Part shown: positions 45,136 through 56,060 of the stretch, piece by piece
Layout of the letters: the number at the start of each line of letters is the position of its first letter
Position numbering within the stretch: position 1 is the stretch's first letter
Source of the DNA: Ectobius pallidus
Taxonomy: Eukaryota > Arthropoda > Insecta > Blattodea > Ectobiidae
Assembly: GCA_964059195.1 (NCBI GenBank)
Contig: CAXKWD010000005.1
Span: 146,907,265-146,971,264 of the forward strand
Length of the DNA stretch: 64,000 nucleotides
Direction of reading: 5' to 3'
Program-made: the position numbers and the translations under genes
The notes under the pieces: generated by a model
Databases searched by the model: none
What the model saw: only the letters and a program-made list of their open reading frames with translations
What the model was told of the DNA's origin: nothing

Positions 45136-45779
45136 CAGGGCCGTCGAAAGAAAGCAAGGGCCCCAGGGACAAATTTTCCCGGGCCCCCTTCAAATTTTGA
45201 ATTCACTACCCAACCCGCCCTTTATGCAACAAAAATGTACATTATGCAATGATATTACATAACTATTAAATGCCAGAATGGTACCGGTACCGACTGTCTG
45301 TCTGTCTGTCCGTGTGCCTGTAAGCGCGATAACTCAAATACGATTTATCGGATTTTCATAAAACTTGGTGTACCATGCCCATTTATAACGCCCATGGGAC
45401 GAAGCCTATTGATTTTGGACCAAACCGAGCACGAAACAGAAAAATGCATTAAAATGTTCTAATTAGGAACAATTTTATCTGTATGTACCAGTTCATTCTT
45501 TTGAAAGTTATGATTTTAAATGCCGAACGTTAGTGAGGTCTACTGTTGAGTCCAAAAGGATTACTGCTTCTACTTTTCAAAAATAGCAATTTTCTTCAAG
45601 ATTAACTGCAGATAAAATAAACACATAAAACATAACTTAAGCTGTTTATTGACTTATAACCAATTTTATTTTAGAGTCAATTTAGAAAGTAAAAATTAGA
45701 ACCTGGTCAACCGGGGCCCCTTTTGGAGGACGGGCCCCGGGGCTGTAGCCCCGGCTGCCCCTCCCTCTCGTCGGGCCTG
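45136..45779. mobile_element. Non-autonomous hAT-type element, 644 bp, exact 8-bp TSD, with nested repeat
   Basis: Ends CAGGGCCGTCGAAAG and (reverse) CAGGCCCGACGAGAG are flanked by GACGTGAC on both sides (45128-45135 and 45780-45787). GC-rich subterminal segments (GGGCCCC / GGGGCCCC) are typical of this hAT subgroup. The central part at 45288-45440 is a copy of repeat RF2 in reverse, a later nested insertion or a captured repeat. No transposase frame. Confidence 0.9.
45288..45440 (-). repeat. Dispersed repeat RF2, copy 2 (nested)
   Basis: In reverse it aligns with 17010-17165, including GAGTTATCGCGCTTACAGGC followed by ACACGGACAGACAGACAGAC. It sits inside the hAT element 45136-45779. Confidence 0.85.
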
Positions 45780-45787
45780 GACGTGAC

Positions 45788-46480
45788 GTATATAAGTTAT
45801 GGTATTAAACAATATGCCTTGAGGTCGTAAATAACATTGCCACATAAAATAAAACGTTCACTACCTGTCTTACTAAACAGAAAAAGGATATTTCGGTTTG
45901 CAGTATTTGAATTCATATCGCAGTGCAGAATCTGGGCATAAAGCCGCTTTCATATCACACTTGCTATTTTGCAGCTGTTATAATGTGGATATCTGGCAGG
46001 ACTTTAAAACGTCAACTTCCGCCAATATGGCTAGACGTCAATTTTCCCCGCTCGAGCGCTCGCATTGATCTGTGTACAGACGCCTTCTTGTGTACAGCTT
46101 ATATCGTATATTTCACACCCAAGTACCCTCGTGTAATCAAGAATCCTGTTACAGAGGCGAGAGGAAGTGACCAGATTATAAGCCATGGGACGTCGCGCAA
46201 GAAAGGAGGAAGTCAATCAGTTCGCTAACAGACGATGCTTCACTTATAATCTCAGAAATGTGACGAATGGTTAACGCGAACTTCATGCTATGTTTTAATT
46301 CAGTGGATCCCTGAAAAAGGCTACAAACATAAACTTAATATTGAATCTTTTACAGTTATAATCTTCGAATATTTGGCATATTATGAATATGTTTCCGCTT
46401 CCAGCTTCTCAAGAGATGATTACATAATGGGAAGAACAGATTAAAAAAGTAACTATTTTAATGAGATGGTTATGAATATA
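45788..46480. other. No gene supported
   Basis: Frames at 45923-46228 (plus, 101 codons) and 46031-46216 (minus) overlap, and neither resembles a known family nor has clear splice sites. The patch 46000-46210 is less AT-rich than its surroundings. Confidence 0.35.
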
Positions 46481-46835
46481 GGAGGGATGGGGGCATAAGT
46501 CTTGGCAACTTTTTATTTAAAAATATACAAATGAAAGGCAGGGTATGGAATGTATGCACGATGGGTACTAGATGTGGAATAGAGTAAGAAGCAGACACCC
46601 ATAAGCATGCATACACGAAGGCATCGTACCACCCACCCTACTGTATTGCCGTAGTAGGAAGCCTGAAAGCACGCATGAGAAGTTTGGTACGGAAGGTCCT
46701 TATTCTCAAAGTTTCCATTTTAATAAGCACAGAGAGTCAGACGCAGTGCAGAATGGACGTGACAAGATGTGATCAGCGTTCTTACATCAGAATAGCTCTT
46801 TCTTAGAACGAAAATGCCGGGAAAGGATCCTCTAG
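46481..46835. repeat. Dispersed repeat RF3, copy 2
   Basis: Matches 29784-30135 through GGCAA, ATATACAAATGAAAGGCAGG, GTATGGAATGTATG, AGACACCCATAAGCATGCAT and GGAAGCCTGAAAGCAC. It begins near GGGGGCATAAGTCTTGGCAA. No transposase frame is visible. Confidence 0.65.
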
Positions 46836-47776
46836 AGCTAGGTATGAAGTCTAGAGTCTAAACCTTCGCTTCCCGCAATACTAAGTAATGACCATCTCTT
46901 CTTCCGTGTTCATTGGTGCCTACGTTGAACAAATCCTCGCAGAAGTCTATCGTGTGAAGCCAGAGTCAAGTGCATTGACGTCACAGAGCAAATTCTGCCC
47001 TCGTCTACTCTATCAGAAATGAGTACCGGGAGAACTTTTTGTTTTTGACCCAGAAATTTGATGTCTAGTTTTCAACATTAATTCTCATCTTAGGTCTCCT
47101 GAATCCAGATATGAAATTTTCAGAAACGTGTGTGAGTGTGTATGATAACGGTTATAATGTTTTGCTTAAATTTTGAATTTTAATTACCTGTACTAAGAAT
47201 TAAATATTTTATTTGAAACTTTTCGTAAAAATTATCTGAAGCATAGTCATAATCACCTTATAACAATTTACATGAGGTGAGACAATTGAATATACACTCC
47301 CTGCAATGCGGCCTGTTATTGAATATCAGCATCTGACGCAAAAAAAGTATATTCCCCATTATTAAGGTACATTATATAGGCCTAATTTTTTATGTTTTGA
47401 ATCTCGTGTTTGTTTGAATGCAGACTAGTTGTCTTCATAGTATATAAAACTATCATACACAGTAATGTATTAAGCTATCTAGTATTAATCTGTGATAAAT
47501 GGATAAGCAAAATTCAAGGAATTTGAAACTGTAATTTGTGTGAATTTCCTTTGAATCTGTTAATTGGATAGGTGCATTTCATTACACGGTTTTCGAAGAA
47601 ATCCTCTGCGATAAGGGAAACGACATAAATTGCATCACTACATTGCATGGTTTGATGGCTGTGCGAGATAATCAAGTGTAGTTTATAAGTCTACATGACA
47701 TTTGCACCTCACGCGAACCTAAAACCCTGTCTAACATAAAACAATACAAAGCATGCTATTCAATGAAGTACTTGTC
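46836..47776. other. No gene seen
   Basis: AT-rich DNA. One TAGGCCTA lies at 47377. Confidence 0.4.
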
Positions 47777-48482
47777 CAGGGCCCTGTTTAATAGAACTTT
47801 TACACTCATATTATTAGCAAGTACATAATAATATTAGTTATTATTATTATTATTAGTCTTCTTTTTCATAAGAATATTTTCTAATAATATTAGTTCTGAG
47901 TTCATTGCTCTAAATTATTAGTAAATATTGCTAATATTATTAGTGTAACTGTTTCATAGACTGCAGAACTAATAAAATTTACTGATAATATTAGGTGGTT
48001 TTCTATAAGTATTTTTGGACCAATATCTTATTCTTAAACCTGTGTAATTCAGATATCGTGATTTAAAATTTGCGGAAAATGAATCACTCTGATTTAATCA
48101 TTTTAGAAAAAGCTTACATACGCTTTCAAAGGAATTTTTGTCGTTAAGTTTTTAGGATTTGAGGTTAGATTTTAGTACATTAGCTTAATGCTATCTTGAA
48201 TAAGTGTCTGGCAGATTTATTCATTTCTTACAGCTAGTTATTACTTGTTACATTTATGAAGATATATGTAGACCGTTCTGCTTGGAAATAGTATTGACAA
48301 AAAGACTAAGAAGGGAAAAGACACAAACAACAATCCAGACTTAACCTCCAAATAAATCAGCTGACTAGTGAATTAATAATATTAGTGAATAGATTTTATG
48401 AGTAGTGTTCATATCTCCATGAAACAAGATTTTGTTGACTAATAAATAATATTATGAGCAAGTTCTATGAAACAGGGCCCAG
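47777..48482. mobile_element. Inverted-repeat element, about 700 bp
   Basis: Left GGGCCCTGTTTAATAGAACT (47779 on) and, in reverse from 48480, GGGCCCTGTTTCATAGAACT differ at one of 20 positions. Subterminal TAATATTATTAGT-type repeats occur throughout, and an internal TTTCATAGA at about 47952 repeats part of the terminus. No 8-bp duplication could be found, so the superfamily stays open, although the CAGGGCCC start is hAT-like. No coding frame. Confidence 0.78.
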
Positions 48483-49756
48483 GAGTGGAATTGTTAATTA
48501 ATCTTCACGAGAGCAAGGAGTTTTAGGTGAAATGTTCATAGGAACGAAGAAAAGGGAAAAGTCATATATTAACACTTGGGTGACGAACATATAATTTATA
48601 TTTCGATCGTTTCGCCATCGGCGGTAGGTGCGCTTGGTGTGACTTTCATGAGATTTTTTTTTTTTTAGATTAACCTCCTCGGTATAAGTAATAATATCAT
48701 CTTATTAATGCTGTATTTATTATTACACGATATTTATGGGGAAGAATTTAATTTTGATAAAAGGAAATTAATCTGTATTATTGTTTTAATACTTAAAATG
48801 ATTGTACCATTATTATTATTATGAATAAAGGATTTTCTGATCATATGAAGCTTATAAACCCAATCGCTGTGTTCAGTGGATTTTTTTGACCATAGGAACT
48901 ACAAGTATATTTCAGTTTTCTATTGTTATGAATTTACATAAAAAACAATTTCACGTTGGTGTGATTATGACGATAGGCACTTTTGATTGGTTGAAATTTC
49001 GCATTTCTGGATTCACTGTTTCATGAGATAAATAGTCACGGTAATGCAATAGCGTATTCCTCCTAAAAGGCTCAGTTCAAAAATTTTGTGAAAATCTTAT
49101 GATGAAGTTCGAGTGCTCGGATTTTTCTTTCAACATGGAGGGCTACTAATATATTATTTCTGAGATCTTAAAGAGAAGTTCTGTCACATGAGTGAGGAAT
49201 TTTCAAGAACAATAATGAATGCTTTGTTTACAAAGCTTCCTTCTGACAGGTTTGAAAGTAGGGGGACAGTTCAGGAAACTGTTGCCAAAGACGCCACGAA
49301 TGCTTTATGCTAAACCAGAATATTAATAGGATAATTCATATATCAACAAGCTTATGTAAGTGAATTTGGAGTGAAATCCATGTTAGCTCCATTTCTATTA
49401 GTAAGAAACTTGTAGAGGAATAATTACTTAAATCACAGAAGGCTTATAAAAAGATGAGTAATTGCTTTCATACATTTCCAATACACATCAGCTCTGAAAT
49501 ACATTCATAAATGCTATTGTTTTTCGAGACATCCCTGATTTGGTAAAATGTGGTATAATGGTGGAAACAAATTGAGAATGTTTGCTGGTCTCTGCTCGGA
49601 TTTTTATACTGCTCATGCCTTATTTCGTAAACCCCACGTAATCTTAAATTTGTATATGCCTACCTGTCGAAATAATCATTTAAACATGAAATTACTTATT
49701 CATCGTGAACATAGCAGAATGGTTAACATATTTTTGTTCGACCCTACTATAATACT
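48483..49756. other. No gene seen
   Basis: AT-rich spacer. The frame at 49548-49784 overlaps the next element's left end and is not a gene. Confidence 0.4.
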
Positions 49757-49764
49757 CTTATTAC

Positions 49765-50310
49765 TAGGGGGCGGATTTCTATGACATGTCAAATTTTTCC
49801 CCTTTGCATTATTTCAGGTTTCCAACTAATTTAAACCCGATTCCAAGCATCCTGGTGAAAATGGAACGGCTTTTATTGTGCATATAACTGCATATTTAGG
49901 CAATTTTCAACTATTGTAGCATGTTTAGTACGAAAATGCATGTTTAAGTCATATTTTTGGCATATTTGTGTGCATATTACGGAAATTTTGAAGTTTCATA
50001 TCATATTTTGTAAATTTTGCATTATAATGATACTTTTTGAGAATTTCTAATATGAAAATGCATTTATTCAAACCATAATGAGCTGAGATGAAATGTGATA
50101 AACTGCAAATATTTTCAGTATAGACAGATATTTTAAATAATTAACACTCTATTTTAATAAAATGTATTGTAATGAAACTTAAAAAAATATATACACAATG
50201 TGTAAGTGGTAAAGTCATATTTTAAATTTTAATGGTCATATTTTAATGTTTTTTAGGTTATAAATGCATGTAAATATCCTATTTTTTAGGTCATAGAAAT
50301 CCGCCCCCTA
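49765..50310. mobile_element. hAT-like element of the GGTCATTTT group, 546 bp
   Basis: Terminal inverted repeats TAGGGGGCGGATTTCTATGA (left) and the same 20 bases in reverse at the right end, a perfect match. Flanks CTTATTAC (49757-49764) and TTTATTGC (50311-50318) agree at 6 of 8 bases, consistent with a decayed 8-bp TSD. Inside are many GCATATTT/GTCATATTTT repeats. No transposase. Confidence 0.8.
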
Positions 50311-50318
50311 TTTATTGC

Positions 50319-51066
50319 ATATGACGTAACGGTATCGTAATCATAATGATGTCCATTTCCGAAAAGAATTTGTTATTTATTATTATTTATTATTTATTTT
50401 GTGAGAACATAAAAGTCTCATTGCCCAATTACAACATTTTCCTATATTAATTACACCAGTTTTACAACACTAATATTATATTTTTAATCTAATACTAAAA
50501 ATATTTAAACTAATACTACAAAGTACTAATAAAAAATATACAGAAAAAAAAAACATATACAATATGAAAATTACACAATGAAGGGAACATACAAAACATA
50601 AGTAATATAATAGTTTTGGAGGAAACGAAAGACTTAAACAAAGAAAACGACATGGAGCATATTTTAACTATCACTTCTTAATTATTGCTGTTTTAAAGTT
50701 TTCAAATTTTTATCAGATATATATTAAACCGCTTATTGTTAGTATTAAATATTTCTGTACTACCCACTTTGTGCAATTCATAACACAGGTGTGGTATAGA
50801 TTGTTATCGAATAGGGAACGTTCTTGAAACATTGAGAACACTAACTCAAACTGTACAATAATCAGCCTATATTTAAAATAGAACCACTTCCGTTCGTATT
50901 AACTTTAGTATTAAAAATAAATTGAGTTTATTTCCTTTTGTAAAAAATCAGTTCGTTTAAAAAAAACGGCCAAAAACAGCCGAACGCCAGCAGCTGCTAT
51001 CACTTGCAGAAGACAACTTCGAGAACTTGCTAACAGCTGATTGCTATTACATACAGTAGGCCTAAT
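50319..51066. other. No gene supported; TTATTTATT tract
   Basis: The T/A tract at 50370-50400 followed by A-rich sequence could be the reverse of a LINE 3' tail like that at 34366, but no C-terminal motif could be read with confidence. Confidence 0.35.
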
Positions 51067-51564
51067 AGGGTGATGGGAAAAGTACAAAAAGAAAGTAATT
51101 GGGATGAATTACAATTACCTGAAAGACATGTTACTTAATTACAATTAGAAATAATTTTTTCAAAAAGTAATCAGTAAAATTACAATTACATTTACAATTA
51201 CTTTACAAAATGGCAGTACCTGAAAATTCCTTGTTTTTGGTTTGTTTTGGGCACAAGCCCAAATTATTAATGAACAAACAAAAAACATATCAATGAGAAT
51301 ATTTTCGGAAACATTGAGTAACTTTTTGTTTATATTAACTCTAATTTGGATATTAGTTGCCAGAACAGTAGTGATGACGATATAGCAAGCGTGAATGATA
51401 CTAATACTAAAGACTACCAAATTGTAACAATTTAAATTTTATTTCCAGAAGTAAATTACAAGTAAAAATTAGATTAAAAAAAGTATTCATTACAAGTAAA
51501 TGGGATCAAAAAAGGAATTGTTACTGTAATCCGAGTACTATTACTCAATTACTTCCCATCACTG
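51067..51564. mobile_element. hAT-like MITE with AATTAC-rich ends, about 500 bp
   Basis: Left AGGGTGATGGGAAAAGTA; right in reverse CAGTGATGGGAAGTAATTG. The start 'CAGTGATGGGAA' is typical of hAT termini. The ends are crowded with AATTACAATTAC / GTAATTGTAA motifs (51090-51210 and 51430-51550). No clean TSD: ACAGTA occurs on both sides but displaced at the left. A minus frame at 51160-51420 is not a transposase. Confidence 0.65.
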
Positions 51565-53194
51565 ACAGTAATCGTCCTAGAGCCTATATGAAATAGTTAA
51601 AATGATGTACAAATCTGATGTACACATTCCATGCATAGGCCTATTACTTAAAAGTAATTTACAAACATATAAGTTTAAAATCTTTGCCTATAATTTCAGA
51701 TCAGATGAAAGAAGTCTTCTGTTCACTAGCATCTATTAATAAAAATGTAAAATGTACACAGTGTATTAAAATGAGTATTTATATAATAAAAAAAGAACAT
51801 TGTTTAAAATCTTTATTTAAGTTTACATTAGTTCCACTACAATGATTCGTATACACTCGCTTTGCTCGTTTCATAAACATACTAGTATCTTAATCAATGC
51901 CGTTATAGGCTCGTTTCATGATGTACTATTAGAGAGTCAATCATTTTCCAGAACCTGGAATCATTTTTGTACACTTTAAAGACTACTTCGTCTAAAGCTT
52001 ATACTCTCTCGTTGTTGTTTGAACTCTTTAAGATAGGCCTCCAGGCATTTCCATTCGCTTGCTCGCTCTGGCAGCGCACCCAGGGCTTAGATAATGACGG
52101 GCTGGGACTTAACCAGTTTGCCACTGTGAGAATGAATGAGGCGGGCCCGGATAGCCCATCATTAACAGGGTTTAATACCACAATTACTGCATCTCATCTT
52201 CGTATAGTTTCAGGAGTACAAACTGACTCTATTCACGATTCTACATGCAAGTGATATAGTCAAGGAATTCAACTAGAAACTGATAAAAATGAACTACTAA
52301 ATAGAGGACTTAACCCTAGAATAGGTATTTTCTATAATTAATTGGCTCGTCTGTTGTTGCAAAAGTAATCATCCAATTGAAACTTTCCATTGCAAAAGCT
52401 TAACTTTATTGTTGTATATTAAGATTCGTATAAAATATTTTTTAGATATTCTAAGGTAAAAGAAGCACTTTCAACGGTATATGATGTTAATTAGAAGAAG
52501 GAAATCATGCTATTGAGTGGTACAAAATTATAACAGTCCAGGCTGATTAACTTTGTTTTCCTGAACTGCTGCAAATCCAAACAACATAACAAATCATGTA
52601 ATAGATTATATTTCTATTTTCTCCGCCCAAAAGAATTACCATTTCAATTCGTAATAATTGTAAAATCAGCATTTCTGTGTACGGTTGTAAGGGGTACCTG
52701 TAAGGTTAAAATTAAGTAGAAAAATTTTAGAGAAACAGATGGTTTTCGTAAATAATAATAGTAGTACGTAAATAAAGTTCCTCATAACTCACATATGATA
52801 TTATTCTTTTAGTTTCTTAACTCTTCTTTAAAAAATGGTGACTTATTTATACATCCAATCAGTAACAGTGAAAAAGTGAATACCTTTATTTAATCTTTTG
52901 TAGGCAGTTTCATATAACTTTTTAGACTTCTCAGATAGTAAATTTGATATACGTTATCATTACGTACGCTCTAGAATTTCGGGCGGAGTACGAATACACC
53001 CTTTTACTTCAATTTCACGGTCCATACTTTCAGAACTTAATGCAACTATAGTGTTCAATATTGCTGTTGAAACAACAATGTTTGTTGATTTTTCCAAGTT
53101 ACAAGAGATACCAAAACAAAAGTGATTAAAAAAACTTATTTGCTGTTGTTATTTTTGTTTTTTTAAGCAATTTTGCCTTCTGATTTTCTGCATC
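51565..53194. other. No gene supported
   Basis: A GC-richer patch at 52030-52160 (CTGGCAGCGCACCCAGGGCT; GGCGGGCCCGGATAGCCC) holds frames at 51967-52254 (plus) and 51999-52181 (minus) that I cannot assign. ACTCGCTTTGCTCGTTTCAT at 51854 resembles the head of the repeat at 32852. One TAGGCCTA lies at 51636. Confidence 0.35.
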
Positions 53195-53325
53195 CAGGGT
53201 CACAGGATCTGTTCCGGCCCAGGTTGATAGTAGGCTATATGTCTGTAGATTTACAGGCATTCAAAAGACCTCCTGCGGGATAAATTTTCTGCACAGTACA
53301 AATGCAACCGTTACAGGCCTAAATA
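53195..53325 (+). repeat. SINE-like repeat, family B, copy 3
   Basis: CTGTAGATTTACAGGCATTC, then AAAAGACCTCCTGCGGGATA, AATTTTCTGCACA and ACCGTTACAGGCC align with 5405-5545. The head is shorter, with GGCCCAGGTTG near 53215. Confidence 0.65.
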
Positions 53326-53336
53326 TCAGTAATAAC

Positions 53337-53902
53337 CAGGGCCCGGATTCCAATGACATGTCATCCATCTTTTTATTGATACTGCATAGACATTGCCAAC
53401 TTGTAGATAAATCCTAATCATGGCTTCTAGATTATAGAAATACATTTTTATTATTCATTTTTGTCATTTTATGCTATTTTAAATTTTGCATTTTTTTCAA
53501 TTTTAGGTCATTATTTTGTCATTTTCGTGTCATTTGCTTCCTTATTAAGTCATTTTCATGTATTTACATTGAGTGTATTAACCTTTTTTTCGTCACTAGC
53601 GGTGCTGTCTTTGAAGTGTTGTTTGTTTAATGCAAGAAGGAAAAATTCGGTGTTTAAGTGCTGTCATGTCCCAGTCGGAAATGAGAATCAAAGACGCGCC
53701 TGAATTTTGTATTATAGTACTATTGTTATTAGATTGACTTGGTACCAGAGTCTATAACTTTGTGTGTACAATAATAATTTTTATAAATATAATATCATTT
53801 TTAGGTAATTTTTTAAAATTATTAAGTCATTTTCTTTAAAATCTAGGGTCATTTTATAGGTCATTTTTCAAAAAATTTTAGGTCGTCAGAATCCGGGCTC
53901 TG
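53337..53902. mobile_element. hAT-like element of the GGTCATTTT group, 566 bp, exact 8-bp TSD
   Basis: Ends CAGGGCCCGGATTC and (reverse) CAGAGCCCGGATTC, flanked by GTAATAAC on both sides (53329-53336, 53903-53910). Subterminal repeats of (G)GTCATTTT are dense at both ends (53460-53570, 53820-53885). The frame at 53461-53703 is not a transposase. Confidence 0.9.
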
Positions 53903-53910
53903 GTAATAAC

Positions 53911-54691
53911 CAAAATCCTAATAATAAAATTAGCATTCAAGTTTCATCCATCACTAAATTGTAGACTTATGTTGATGTCTCTAGGGGTCTAGAGGAATAT
54001 TCAGCATTTGTATACCGAACTGAAATCTCTGATTGGATCCTCGCTCTGTAATAGGATAGTAACTCTTTACACGTGTTTGGTTTTAAAATATGTGTGAGAT
54101 GTCTTATTTAAAATGTGAATTTTCTACTATCTTTCCCCTATATACCATTCTTTATCATTCTATAGAACTGTCTGAATGTGACGATTTCACAGCAATATTA
54201 TCGAACATTGCCAGTTGGAGGCTGAAGTATGCGTGGATTATTTTAACATCACTGACGTCTATTCAATGGCTACAGTTGGTTACCGATTTTGCATTGTATT
54301 CCCTGTTCATCTCTGGTGGCATATTAACAAGCCACATTCTCGTATTTTCTCTGACATACGGCTGGCTGTAAAATATTCTATGTACAAAACACCATTTTTT
54401 ATTCAATTCTTTTGTCTGTGAATTTATATTGCGAAACATTTTTTCCTTCAAATCTTCGGAATCAAAGAAGTCTATTTCATGCGATAGAAATTCAATATAA
54501 GTAACTCCTACTTCAATAAGTTGTTTTATTTTTATTTTGATAAATTAATTTAAAATTTAATCTAAATCAAACAGGCTATAGTTATGGACACATGACTCAG
54601 TTCAGCAGTTATCATATCAATAACCGATAAAAGTTAAGAATTAAACAATCAACTGCTCCATATAACAACTTATCAACCATTCAACTTACCA
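53911..54691. other. No gene seen
   Basis: Overlapping frames at 54090-54421 (plus) and 54263-54451 (minus) are unrecognised and AT-rich. Confidence 0.35.
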
Positions 54692-54888
54692 TCTAATCCT
54701 TGCACCCTGCTCGTTCTGAACCATAGATTATCCCAGGTATTTGTATCCTCGGCATGCCAACAACCGCTTATTTTACCTGGGCTCTTCCACCTCAGGTCCA
54801 CAGGCATCCAGAGCCTCTTCGAACCTTGGATACTCCGGGAACATTGCGTCGTCCCCTTAAAGGAACTAGATGGATGCGTGATTAACAA
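54690..54888 (-). other. GC-richer patch, weak exon candidate
   Basis: Minus strand. An open frame ends at a consensus donor GATG|GTAAGT (exon side ends at 54690) and reads ...SGCWHAEDTNTWDNLWF, RTSRVQGLDG. A second frame in the same DNA reads MFPEYPRFEEALDACGPEVE. Only one could be coding, and no good acceptor was found, so this may be a SINE remnant or chance. Confidence 0.18.
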
Positions 54889-55810
54889 TTCTAGTTTAAT
54901 TTTTATATACTCTATTATTTAGGGTAGATTGTCGTGTTTGCCAGATTCACATAAAAAGAATGTTTAGCTTGGTTATCCCGTTTAATAAGCACTTGACTTC
55001 ATTAAAGGTCCAACGTAATATACGTAAAATCCTTCCTCTCAGATAGCCTATACAAGTAATGTTCAACAGGCCACTGAAGTACTACTATAAACATTAGATA
55101 ATAAAATACCTCTTGATCCCAAACACAATAAATTGGCAGCCTCGTTTTGCAGTAACCTATTTGTACGATTGTCATTTTGAGATACCAGAGCTCTCTTCAG
55201 GGAGAAGGGAAGCTGATTAGTCTTTTACAGCCGGCAAATCAATAGCGGACAGAAGAAGTCTGATGAGCAGAATAAAATGACGGTCATGATTAATTCAAAC
55301 ACCTTTATGGAATTCTTTTTCCTGAAGAGTTGAATTGGGAATGCTTTCCATGGCTTCCTTTGCATTCCCTCACTGTTTTTTCTCTGCTTTAATATATATT
55401 TCAATTGATTTATACAGAGCAGTAGGCTATACAGTTCGTAAGAACTGGTTTCTGTAATTTTTGTCAATATTTGATGGCAGAGGGAGTATATTATAGTATT
55501 ATAAAAATAGATCACCCTTATCCATAGACGTGATAATTCTATTACAGTAAAATGTACGCCAGGTCTGAATGGCCGCTAAGTTAAGGGGTTTTTAATAACA
55601 AAAAAGGTTAATTTTAATTATTATTCAAGAAAATTGACTCCTGAATATTTAATTAACAAAGGAGAATTCCTATACCATTTTTATGTGGGTTTTCGGGGAA
55701 GCCATCTAAATTACTGCATCAAAAATGCAATGAAATGCACATTTTCGAAGATGTGTTAATATTTTTCAAAGGAATAGCTAATAACATAAAATAGCATGTA
55801 TTTACGAGTT
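54889..55810. other. No gene seen
   Basis: AT-rich DNA. The minus frame at 55225-55515 is unrecognised. Confidence 0.4.
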
Positions 55811-56060
55811 TTCCAAGTGGGGAAAGACTTCCCCACCCATCATACAGTCTTGATTTGAGCCCACCAGACTTGATTTGTTTCCCAAATTGAAGGAACCACT
55901 TCGTGGAAAACGTTTCGTTACAATTGATGAAGCTTCCAGTGAGGTGACCTGAGTAATCAGACAGCTCAACAATGAAGGTGCCCTATCCGGAATACAGAAT
56001 TTTCCAAAACGTCGAGAAGCTGTCATAAGCAAGAATGAAGTTTATATTAAAGGCCTGTAA
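55811..56060 (+). pseudogene. Mariner transposase C-terminus
   Basis: LPHPSYSLDLSPPD (55828-55869) is the mariner 'HPPYSPDLxPxD' block with the last catalytic Asp (D of DLSP or PPD). After a frameshift the next frame from 55881 reads PKLKEPLRGKRFVTIDEASS, EVT, stop, VIRQLNNEGALSGIQNFPKR and REAVISKNEVYIKGL to a natural TAA at 56058. One frameshift and one in-frame TGA (55950-55952) inactivate it. The 5' two-thirds of the gene are absent. It is from a different mariner lineage than 40014-40445 as far as the C-terminal wording suggests. Confidence 0.9.

Noticed and set aside
45923..46228. 101-codon frame (plus)
   Set aside because: Overlaps an opposite frame, has no known motif and lacks exon signals.
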